The notes beneath the pieces were generated by a model, which ran no database searches, was not told the DNA's origin, and saw only the letters and a list, made by a program, of their open reading frames with translations. From Diphasiastrum complanatum (lineage: Eukaryota > Streptophyta > Lycopodiopsida > Lycopodiales > Lycopodiaceae), in the NCBI GenBank assembly GCA_029204225.1, contig CM055104.1, positions 21,604,658 through 21,668,657 on the forward strand: DNA of 64,000 bases, given 5' to 3'. The translations under genes and the position numbers were made by a program. Positions 23,301 to 35,300 of this stretch are shown here, in pieces. Position 1 is the first letter of the stretch. Each line of letters starts with the position of its first letter.

Positions 23301-26300
23301 TCTAGGGAATCTATACGTAAAGCTTATGAACCGTTAACTTTGATGACAGATGCGACAACTACATGCAGAATTGGGAGTCATTGCCAAAGCTGACGGGTAC
23401 ACCATTTGGGTTCTTGTCTTATTGATTTTGTGATTGTGGAGCATGTTTTTGCATACCATATTGGAGATATGGGCTCAAAAAGCAATAACTTATATGTATT
23501 TTGTCCACCAATTAACCTTGACATTGTTGATGATGGTTTTAAAATGCCTAAGTTTTGCGTATCAAGTGTAATTTCCTTTGTCATTTGCTTTGTTGATATG
23601 AACACAATGTTCCCTCAATTCCATGCTATCATTAGTTTGGTGTAATTTGAATCAGGAATACACTTACCTTTTCAAGTTCAGCTTTACTTGAATATAAACT
23701 CAATTTGCAATTTTTTTTGGTTATAATTGGAACAATACGTAAGTTTTAAACTTACTTAGCATCCATAACCAGTGGATTCCCAAAACTCTGTGGTTTCTCA
23801 TCGTGATTGACATATGAGACACAAAGGTTTGCGCATCATCGATCATTTGTTTTTATGACCTGAATTAAGGAATGAATGATACCAAGCTTAATTTTAGAGG
23901 TTACCAAGTTTTATTTCAACTAATAGGGGGGTTTTGTCTTAATTTAAATTCTGTAACTCAAGAGCTTCATGTAATGAGCTTTGCTAATTGGGTAGAATGT
24001 TATTCTAATGCACAAGATTACTAACCCCTTGTTGTTGTTGGTTTCTCCAATCCAGCTCAGCAACATTTGAGATGGGAAACACTAAAGTAGTTGCAGCAGT
24101 TTATGGTCCACGTGAGGTAGATAAAAGATTATTTAGTTGAACTGATGATTATGAATTCCTGTGCTTGTTTTTATATACACGTAAAATTTCTATCTTTTCG
24201 TTTTGCTGGGAGATCACATTATAATAATGCTACTAGTCTTTGTTAATCATTCGAAGATTGTAGTAAAATAGTATTTAAAATCTCTGTTCAACATCGTCAT
24301 GTTATTGACTAGGTTTGTTCTTTGAACATACTATGGTTTTCTTGTGCAGGTGCAAAATCGAAGTCAACAACTTCAAGAACAAGCATTGGTAAAAAAAATT
24401 TGATTGGCATCTCTTGTTATGGTTGTTGCAATTTTCTGCTAATTCTAGTAAGTGAGGTGAAGTTATTAGACATCTAGATGGTACAAACTTTAGCACCTAG
24501 ACGTTCAAGATGCAAAATATTCTCTAGGATCGAGTATATTAGGACATTGTCACAGGTGTTGAGATACCTCCAACTATAGACAAGGAGTTGTGAGAGTATT
24601 TGAAGCGGACGAGAAAAGCTCATCATATGATTAACTTGTTTGTTAAAGATATGATTATTCCTCACATCAAGGATGCTACTGGACCCAAGGAGGGTTGGGA
24701 TATTCTAAAGAATTTATACAAGACTGTAAATCAATCTCGAATTTTGTTCGTAACTAATAACCTACATACATTAAAGATGGGTACAGATGAATCAGAAACG
24801 GATTACTTTACTTGAGTGAAAGATCCGAGAGGGTAACTTGTTGCAGTTGGAGAAAGTGTTCCGGATTCAGTTTTGGTATCTATCATGCTTAATAGTTTAC
24901 CTTTGGCCTATCTAAACTTTGTTATGATGTTGTCTTTACGGGACAAGGCCTTCTTTTGATGAGTTGAATGCAATACTGCTACAGGAGGAAATGAGACGAC
25001 AAAATCTTGTTAACAGGGTTGATTTCAAAGAGTAGGCATTCTTAGCAAAGAAGCAAGGGCAATGTCCCAAGAAAGGTGGCAAAGGGGAAAAGAACAAAGG
25101 GAAGAAGAAGCAACAGGATCAACAAGAAAATCAATCAAATCAACCAAAGATGGAAAGAAAGCAATTCGAAAAGGAAATTGCTTTATTTGCAGAAAGCCAG
25201 GGCATTACGCAAAGGAGTGCTGGAAAAAGAATTTCAAGAAGGAGCAGGATGAAAATTTTGCTGAAGAAGAAGAAGGAATCAATACAAAGATAAGTGCTTT
25301 GGATCTTGACAATTGTGAATTGTTTTCGCATCAGTATCTTCAAGTGACTTCTCAATGGAAGAGGAGTGTTGGTTTATTGATTCAGGTGCATCGAAAATAT
25401 GACACCTAGGCGAGATTGGTTATCTAGTTTTCAAGAACTAGATGATGGATCAAATGCAAAGTTGAAACATAACTATGTCAGATTTGTGATACAAATTCTA
25501 GATGGAGATACTAGTCCTACTAGCACTCACACAAAACCAAGCATAGAGAGAATTCAGATCATAGGAAAATTGAGCAATTGCTCTAGCATAATGCAATTGA
25601 ATAGAATCGTTGTGGTGGGGCGCCAGCCTTCTTATATAGTTTCTCTAATGATTGATAAAAGCTAATGAGCCTAAAGTAAATAGCAAAATAACAAAAGCTA
25701 TTTACTAATAATACTACCTATATATGGTAAGAACCAAAAATGAACTTCTAAGTACTAAATAGATCCTAATCTATTTGTAGTGCCAATAATACTACCTATA
25801 TATGGTAAGAACCAAAAATGAACTTCTAAGTACTAAATAGATCCTAATCTATTTGTAGTGCACCCACCTACATGCATAAGCCTTAAAAAAGAATTTACTA
25901 TAAATAGAATGGCCCCTAAAAATAGCACGCAGGCATGGCCAAACCATCATTAAGGGATATCAAATAAACATTAATTCCTAACACTTCCCCTTAATGTTTA
26001 CTTTGTTATCTATTACTCCTAGAAGTTCTCTAAACTTCTGAAATTTTTCTTTGCCAAGACCTTTGGTAAAGATATTTGCGACTTGTTCTTCCGTAGGGCC
26101 ATAGATAAGCTCCACTTCATCACTTTGAATTTTCTCTCTGATGAAATGTTGTTGTACTTCAATATGCTTTGTCCTGCTGTGAAAAACTAGATTTTTCGCA
26201 AATTTAATACAACTCTGATTGTCGCATTGAAGTACCGTAGGTGAATCTTGTACCATATGTAGATCATGTAGAATCCTTCGCAACCATATTGCTTCACATG

Positions 26301-29300
26301 TTGCACTTGTCGTACCTCGATATTCTGCCTCTGTAGATAATAAAGCAATAGTATGTTGCTTCTTTGAACTCCAAGAGATAGCACCAGAACCAAGATTAAA
26401 AACATAACCTGTAATAGATCTTCGGTCTTCCGCATCTCCAACCCAATCAACATCCACATATCCTTGTAACTTCAAATCATCCTGTCTACCATAGAGAATA
26501 CCAAATCTCAAAGTGCCCTGGATATATCTGAGTATTCGCTTAGCAGCTTTCCACTGAATCTGCTTAGGCTTAGCCATAAACTGACTAACCATACTCACAG
26601 CATAAGCAATATCTGGTCTTGTAGTAGTCGATAGATTAAGCTTCCAACAAGCTTTCTATATAACGTCTCATCTACATCCTGATCTCCTCAGCTTTAGTAA
26701 GCTTACATCCACTATCATATGATGTAGAAATAGGCTTGCACTCTGACATATTGAACTTTTCAAGAAGTTCACCAAGATCTCTCATATTAAACTCTGATGA
26801 GAGATCTTTCTTGATTCCCTGAATCAAATCCAAGCTCCTCAAAGTATGTGTCAATCCTCGTGTACCACGCCCTGGGTGCCTGCTTAAGTCCATATAGTGC
26901 CTTGTCCAACCTGCAAACCTTGTCTTCATGTCCTGCTACTATGTATCCCTCTGGTGTAGACTTCTTCCTCTAGAAATCCATTTAGGAATGCACTCTTTAC
27001 ATCCATTTGTTGAATATCCCATCCAAACTGAGTTGCCAATGATAAAACAGTCCTCATAGGACCACACAAATCTGGAGTTCGATTCTCTACAACCTTTGTA
27101 GGACTTCGATTCAAAAGATAAACCGCCATCTTAACTGCTTCACCCCAAAACATATTTTGAAGATTTTTACTCTTGAGAATACTCCTTGCAGTTTTTACTA
27201 TAGACCGGTTCTTTCTTTCTGCAACTCCATTTTGTTGAGGTGTTTCCGTATTTGCAAATTGTCTCTTTATACCTTGATCCTTGCAAAACACTTGAAATTC
27301 CGTAGAAAGATACTTTCCCCCTTTGTCCGAGCGAAGTATCTTCATTTGTCTATCTGTTTCTTTCTCCACCTGTGTCTTAAACCATGTGAAATACTTGAAA
27401 GCTTCACCCTTATTCTTCAGAAGATAGATCCATGTCTTCCTAGAATAGTCATCCACAAACACCATAAAGTAACTTGCTCCCCCATAAGATTGAGTCCTCA
27501 TAGGACCACACAAATCTGCGTAAACAAGTTCCAGAACATTTTTCGCCTCGAATGTACTAGGCAAAAATTTCTTCATATGATGCTTGCCTAAGACATAGCC
27601 TTCACAAACCTTGTGATCAGAAATGACTTGAGGTAAACCTGTAACCATGTTAAATTTCCTCAAGACTTGTAGACTTTTGTAATTCAGATGTCCAAACCTT
27701 TCGTGCCATAACTTACTCATCACCTGAGCTTGAAGTTTATACAACCACCCTGCAAGTATGCCCTCAACTACTACTTCATCATTTTTTCTCTTGATGAGAC
27801 ACCGTTGTTCATCAAACTGCACCACCATGTGTTGCTTTGCAATAGCCGATACTGAGAGTAAGTTTTTCTTGTTTCCTGGTACATAAAGCACATCCTTTAT
27901 GTTTCCAATCTTCCCTGAAGGTAGTTGTACTTGTACTTTTCCAACTCCCTTTATATCATATGTGTAGTTGTCCCCCAACTTCACATTTGACCCATCATCT
28001 AATTTTTGAAAATTAGATAACCAGTCTCGCCTAGGTGTCATGTGCTTTGAAGCTCCTGAATCAATAAACCATTAGTCATCTTCCTTCGAGAAGCCACCAC
28101 CAGAAGATGTCGATGCCGAAAACAACTCATAGTCTTCAAGATCCAAAGCACTCAATTTTGCATTAGATGTTTCTTCTTCTTCAGCAAAATTCCCGTGCTG
28201 TTTTTTTCTTGAATTTGTTGTGCCAGCACTCCTTTGCATAATGTCCTGATTTTTCGCAAATAAAGCAGTTTCCTTTTCGAACCACTTTCTTTCCATCTTC
28301 TGACCGATTTGATTGATTCTCCTCCATATCTTGCTGCTTTTTCTTCTTCTTCTTCCCTTTGCCACTCTTCTTGGAACTTTGCTCTTGCTTCTTTGCCAGG
28401 AATGCCTGTTCCTTGAAATCTTCCCTGTTGACAATATTTTGTCGTCTCATTTCTTCCTGTGGTAAGATGGCATTTAGCTCATCGAAAGAAGGCCTCCTTT
28501 CTCTTAACGATAGCATCATTACAAAGTTCTGATAGGTCAAAGGTAGACTATTAAGTACAATGGATACCAATACTGAATCTTGAACACTTTCTCCAACTGC
28601 AATAAGTTGGCCTCTCAGATCTTTCACTCGAGTAAAATAGTCCGTTACTGATTCACCTGTACCCATCTTCAACGCGTGAAGCTTATTAGTCAAGAACAAG
28701 ATCCGTGACTGATTTACCGTTTCATACAAGTTCTTCAGTATATACCAAGCCTCCTTGGGTCCAGCAGCATCTCTGATATGAGGTATAATCATATCTCTAA
28801 CTGATAAGTTGATGATATGATGAGCTTTTCTTCTACGCCTCTAATATTCCCGCAACTCTCTGTCAGTGGTAGGAGGTATCTCAACACCTGTGACGATCTC
28901 CCAATATTCTCTATCTTGGAGAATATTTTGAATCTTGAACTTCCATATGCTGTAGTTCGTCTAGCTTGCTAGACTCCGGCAACACAGCATCGTTCAACCC
29001 TGCCATTGTACTGATCTACAACAACTCCCAACAACCTGATTTTAGTTTAACAATTAGATCTGTCCAGAAACAGCCTTCTCTGGATATCACCTGTCCTAGT
29101 ACTGCCTGTCTGAACCTGCACCAGGTCTGCCTTCCTCAGATGCTTCTACACTTGCTCAGTTACCGCCTGCACCAGGTCTGCCTACCTCAGATGCTGCCTG
29201 TCCGGGCCTGCACCAGGTCCGCCTACCTCAGATGCTGCCTGTCCGGGCCTGCACCAGGTCCTGTTGCCCTCAGAAGTGCCTTCCGCCCTCAGAATTACGT

Positions 29301-32300
29301 TCCCCAGCTACTGCCGCCCTCAGAAGTATCTGCACCAGGTACTGCCGCCCTCAGAAGTACCTAAAACAGATCCGTCGTCCTCAGGTAAAGCCTGCTCCAG
29401 ATGTGACCTGCACCAGAAAACTAGCAAACAACCAGAAAAATTCTGATTCAGGTCTGTCAACAGCCAATAACTTTCCGTCAATCTTCTCCTAGAAGATTCC
29501 CGTGGTTTTCCTAACAACGTTGACTCCACATGCAGCTTCAGCTCCTCCAATCTAATTGCACACCTGCAAATACAACCTCTCTCTCTCACCAAAGAGCCTG
29601 CTCTGATATCATGTCAGAATTTGTGATACAAATTCTAGATGGAGATACTAGTCCTACTAGCACTCACACAAAACCAAGCATAGAGAGAATTCAGATCAAA
29701 GGAAATTTGAGCAATTGCTCTAGCATTATTGAATTGAATGGAATAGTAGTGGTGGGGCGCCAGCCTTCTTATATAGTTTCTCTAATGATTGATAAAAGCT
29801 AATGAGCCTAAAGTAAATAGCAAAATAACAAAAGCTATTTACTACTAATACTACCTATGTATGGTAAGAACCAAAAATGAACTTCTAAGTACTAAATAGA
29901 TCCTAATCTATTTGTAGTGCACCCACCTACATGCATAAGCCTTTAAAAACGAATTTACTATAAATAGAATGGCCCCTAAAAATAGCACGCAAGCATGGCC
30001 AAACCATCATTAAGGGGTATCAAATAAACATTAATTCCTAACAAACTACACATATGATATAAAGGGAGTTGGAAAAGTACAGGTTCAACTATCTTTAGGA
30101 AAGATTGGAGACATAAAGAATGTGCTTTAACCAAAAATCAACAAGAACTCACTCTCAGTTTCAGCTACTGCGAAGCAACATATGATTGTACAATTTGATG
30201 AAGAATGGTGTCTCATCAAAAGGAAGGAGAATGAAGTAGAAGCTGAGGGCATTCTTGCAGGAAAGTTGGACAAACTTCAGACTCAAGTGGTAGGCCATCA
30301 TGCAAGTATTGCAGACATACAATATGGTTATTGGTTTACCTCCAGTTGTTTCTGATCACCGGTTTTGTGAGGGCTGTCTTAGGGATACATCATCTGAAAA
30401 AATTTCCGTCTAATACTTTTAGGGTGAGAAATGTTCTAGAACTTGTTCATACAGATTTGTGTGGTCCTGTGAAACTCAGTATGGGGGAGCAAGTTACTTT
30501 ATGGTGTTTGTTGATGACTATTCTAGGAGGATGTGGGTATATCTTCTCAAGAATAAGGGTGAGGCAATCAAGTATTTCACATGGTTTAAGACAGGTGGAG
30601 AAAGAAACAGATAGATAGATTAAGATACTTTGTTACGATAAAGGGGCAGAGTATCTTTCTTCAAAGTTTCAAGTGTTTTGCAAGGATCATGGTATAAAGA
30701 GACAATTTGCAAGTATGGAAACACCTCAACAAAATGGAGTGATGAAAAGGAAGAATCGGCCTATTGTGAAAACTGCAAGGAGCTTGCTTAAAAGAAAGAA
30801 ACTTCCAAATATGTTTTGGGGTGAAGTAGTTTAGACAACGGTTTATCTTTTGAATCGAAGTCTTAAAGAAGTTGTAGAGAATCGGACTCCAGAGGAAGCT
30901 TACATAGGTTGGAAAATCGGCCGATTCGAACCTAACCCAGCCAAATTCGAACCGATTCGAATCGGTGCATGCAACATTGGTTGTATGGGCCTCCTAGAAA
31001 GAACTCGAGCATCAAATCAATCGATTGCGGAATGCTTCAAAGTTACTCTACTCAGAATGTAATAGAGGCCCTCAAGAGAACTTTCCAAGGGACTATCAAA
31101 TTAAGGTCTATGCCCCACCCCTTGGTTACCATCCCAATTAGTCTCAACCAATGTTTCATGTGTCCGCGATGAAACATTGGTCTCAACTTATCCACTCGAG
31201 GGTCCAACTTAGTAAGTGATTGCGAATAACAATGACTAAGGGATGAAATCAAGGTCGTACTACTACTACTAGTTGATGAGAATTCCACGTTACATCAATA
31301 TTACACAACCAACACAAGAGCTTACAACACGATACATATGAACCTAAAGCAATTTAAAAAATGCCACAAGTAAGATTACAAGGACATCAACAAGTCCCAT
31401 TATAGTTTTCAATAAACACCTAGATTACGGTAACACACCATTCAATCCTGCCATTGCCAAACTATAATACTGATATGTAGCAACTTTTCTTCATCGATCT
31501 GATCTCCTCCTAGAAGATCCATGTTGTCCTCATAGCAACATGGACTCCACATGCAATTAATGCTCCTTCAATAATTCGATTGCACACCTGCAAAAACAAT
31601 CTTTCTCCCTCACGTAGAATCTTGATAGCTTCCAAGATCAAGAAGCCTGCTCTGATACCATGTTGGGATTTGATGCTCAAATTCAAGATACGAGTGAACT
31701 TATCATATTAGCACTCACACACACCAATCGAGATCAACATAAGAGATTAAAGAGAACTTAGATTGATTGAAGAATGAGCATAGCACCAGCCCTCCTTATA
31801 TAATTTCTCTAGTCCGTAGCAAAAGCTAAAAGCATAAAGCAAAAAGCAAAAAGCAAAAAGCTAATTACTATTACTGCTCTCTATCCTTAATAAATCTCTA
31901 AGTGAGAATTATGTTCTATTTTAGCACTAGTGCGCCCTCCTGCATGCAAGACTAAATAACTTGTCTTAGAACTTTGACCTTGATATACTAAAAATAGAAA
32001 TGGCCCTTAAAATAGCTCGCAAGCATGGCCAAACCAACATTAGGGGTGTAAATAAACATTAATTTCTAACACATATTCCTCACATGGATGACATCTATGA
32101 TCAATTAAGCAAACCTACCATTTCCCCCAGATTAACCTTTGCTCTATCTACCATCATATCTTGGTAATGTCAGATGAAATCAAGACAGCCTTTTGTACCA
32201 CATTTGGCCTTTATGAGTTCCACGTCATGTTTTTTGGAGTCACCAATGGACCTTTCACTTTTCAAAATGCCAATATCCTTAGACCCCTCACTAGCATATG

Positions 32301-35300
32301 TGTACCAATCTACTTTTACGATATATTTGTCTATAGCACATCCCACACTGCTCCCTTATATAGAGGCATCAATTAGGCAATTGCTTTAAGGTTGCTTTTG
32401 CTTTTGCTTTTACTTTTTGCAATAGCCTATTGTCTATAGAAAAGTAGTGCACCCTAGTCCATTTGCAGTGGGAGTCTGGTGACCGGACTCATGAGGCACC
32501 TGGCATATGTATTTACAATTATGTTATGAATCATGATATATTATGGATTCTAATTTTTGATTCCTGAAGTTAATTGTAGTCTGTTAGTCGATTATCTAAT
32601 ATCAGGAATTCAGTAATTACTGATGGTTTTACAATTTTGATTTTGGTATTTAATGTATTATGTTACATATAGAATGTTCAATGTTGAATGATGAATCTAA
32701 GTTTCTAACCTAAATTTTTTGGCTTTCTCAAAGAGACTCAAACATTGTCATAACCTTCTTGTTTATTCTTTTCTTTGATCTCGACATTGCAATTTGCAAA
32801 TAAGTTTGAACTTCAACTTTCAACTTTGAAACAAAATTACAAATTACAATCTACGGTCCTACTGTCTAGACTCTACCTAGCTACCATTATCCATATCAGA
32901 CTGAGACTAGTCACTAGTCACTATTATCAGCTCTGAGCTCAAATTTCAGTTATACTCCTAAACCCTAAGTTCCAAGTGGCAAGTTCCAACTCCACAGTCT
33001 CCTTAGCAAGCAGATCCTTGTACCCAGGTTATGGTTACAACTTACTGTAGTTCTCTTAAACTTGGGTCATTATGTTTTGATACGACAGGTCACCAGAGAT
33101 CTGATTATCCTGATATTTGTAAATTTAGAGGAAATTGTTTAGCTATTAAGTATCTGTACAGTGAATATATGACTTGTACATCAGAGAAAATTACTGTTTT
33201 TTGAAAAATGGAAAAGATAGGTTCGAACCGTTTTCCGATTCGAATCTGGCGTGCCAGTTCGAACCTCAAAGATTCTGTTCAAACCAACCGGTTCGAATCG
33301 ACCTGTTCGAATCAGGGTGTAACCTTGTGGGACATAGTTGGAGTACATCTCATCATCATTGCTTCACACATTGTTGTTCATGTTCTCTTCCATGTATGTG
33401 TATGGCTAACAACAATAGGAATCTTGTCTTGGGTAACCTGTATGAGCAAGTCAGTTTCCTAACAACAACTTAATCATGCAAAAATTCACTCTTACTCCCA
33501 AAGATCCCTATGAGGTTCATGCGTTAGGTCTTGGCACCCACCTACTTAAATCCATTTCACAATCTACTTTGATTGCTTCACCACTATGGTCTCTTTTACA
33601 TGAAAGCACTAACATCACATGGTCCCCACAATGCCAAACCACCTTCGATCACCTCAAAACCCTACTTAGTACTACTCCAATTCTACGCCTTCTGATTTTG
33701 ACCCAAAATATTTTCTTGAAACATCTGCCAATATTGTTGATTTAGGGGCCATCCTTCATCAATTCCAAGGCATTATTGGATGCTAGTGGCCTCACTAAAA
33801 CAAAAGAAGATATCTATAATTATGAAACCCTTTGAAACCAGGTTCAGCTACATCTACATTGTGTTGGGATATCCATTGATGTGCGGACAGCCCTTCGTCG
33901 CCTTATGGTTAGTCAAGAGTGGCATCAAGTGCCATTATGCAAGTCCAAGCTTGGGCACAAGATCAAGAGCCTGCTTTTTGGGATGAAAAGATTGTGAACT
34001 TCTTGGGACCTGTCCTAAGATTGCTGAAGATTGTGGATAGAGAGGGAGCCACCAAGGGATTAATATATGAGCTCATGGATGGGATGGTGGATTGCTTGAG
34101 GGAAAATTCTACCATAGAGCTATCAGTGAAGATAGTTGTGAAGGAGTTCTACATGGCATGATGAGCAGCATCCAACAGGGTATGTTTTGCATCCACAATG
34201 GAATTACATGGGGCAAGAAGCGGATGAGGAAATTATGGCTAGGTGGATGATAGTTTTGGAGAGGTACAAGAGGCGAACACACAAATGAGATCACTAAGAC
34301 TGTTGATTAGCTAGATATGTATAGGAACGAGGATGGTTTGTTTGGATGGCCAACTGCGAGAATGCCACGGGAGTCATATTGTACATCTACATCTGAACTC
34401 CAATGGCTCACCATCAAGATTCTTAGTCGGGTAGTGCAGCCTCTCCATGTGAGAGGAATTGGAGCATTTTTTTGCTCATTCACACAAAAAGGAGCATGTT
34501 GAAGCTCGCCACAAAGGAGAAGCTGGTATATATCCATTTCAACCTAAGGTTGCTTGCAAAGATCAAAAGTCGTAATCTCCATGCATTAGAACTGAACTAC
34601 AGGACCTGGTCAATGAGAGGGACAGGAGCGAGTAATTGTTCTTGACACTAAATGCGAGGTATGGCTCCTAAATGAGACTGCCATGGATTCAAATGACGAG
34701 GATGATGAGGATTTGGATCTCAAGAATGATCCAGCATAGGATGACGTTTTGGGCCCATGAAACACACGAGGATGATTGATTAGAGATGAGATGACACAAC
34801 ATACGTAGCTATAATGCTTGCACGTTGCACTTTAGTCTTTAGTTTAATTAGTTCTAGTAGAGACTTCCTTAGAACTCGTTTTTTAAAGTTGTACTGCAAA
34901 CTACATGACAATGAGATGAAATTTGATATTGAGAATTGTTTGCTTATGTGGATTTTGGCATTTTATAAAGCACCGGCATTTTGTAAAGCACTACAAGCTA
35001 AATTTGCATACCATGGCATCTTCGACATGTGTCACATGTTCGTAACAATATTGTAAGGTTGTGCATTGTCCTATGCTCTCTAACTTGATACTTTCTTATT
35101 GTCTGATAGCTAATGGGCAATTTTTTTAAAGCAAAAATTCTCATTTTTGAGAAATTTTAAAATTTTTTAAAACAAAAGGCCTTGGACAATTTTTCCAAAT
35201 GTTTGAATCACATTACAGATATTTCACATTTGAAAGTTTCAAATATTTGATTGTTACATTGCCTGTGTATACTCCTTGTCTTGACAATTCCCATCCACTT

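Larger units (their letters stand above)
25984..29611 (-). mobile_element. Nested copia element, internal region with deletions
   Basis: Minus strand, 5' to 3': PBS (29600-29611, TGATATCAGAGC), repeat-rich leader, gag (about 28980-28100) with zinc knuckle [14 protein letters not shown], protease and pre-integrase (about 28075-27640; the DSGA site falls around 28050), integrase core (27560-27080; [11 protein letters not shown] and [14 protein letters not shown]), then a deletion with 26-bp filler (27049-27074), a stub of RT ([19 protein letters not shown], to 26960), further small RT deletions (26930-26680) that remove the catalytic YVDD block, and an intact RNase H end (25978-26598; [19 protein letters not shown]). 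It cannot be autonomous. Gag and integrase frames contain few stops, and the LTRs differ little, so it is a relatively recent insertion. Confidence 0.88.

Noticed and set aside
29232-29592. Overlapping Pro/Cys-rich open frames
   Set aside because: They translate the GC-rich repeats of a copia leader and are not conserved between frames or copies.
30919-33325. One 2.4-kb hAT element bounded by the TTCGAA clusters
   Set aside because: ACATAG words near both ends are suggestive, but no exact 8-bp duplication or terminal inverted repeat could be matched, so it was reported only as a finding.
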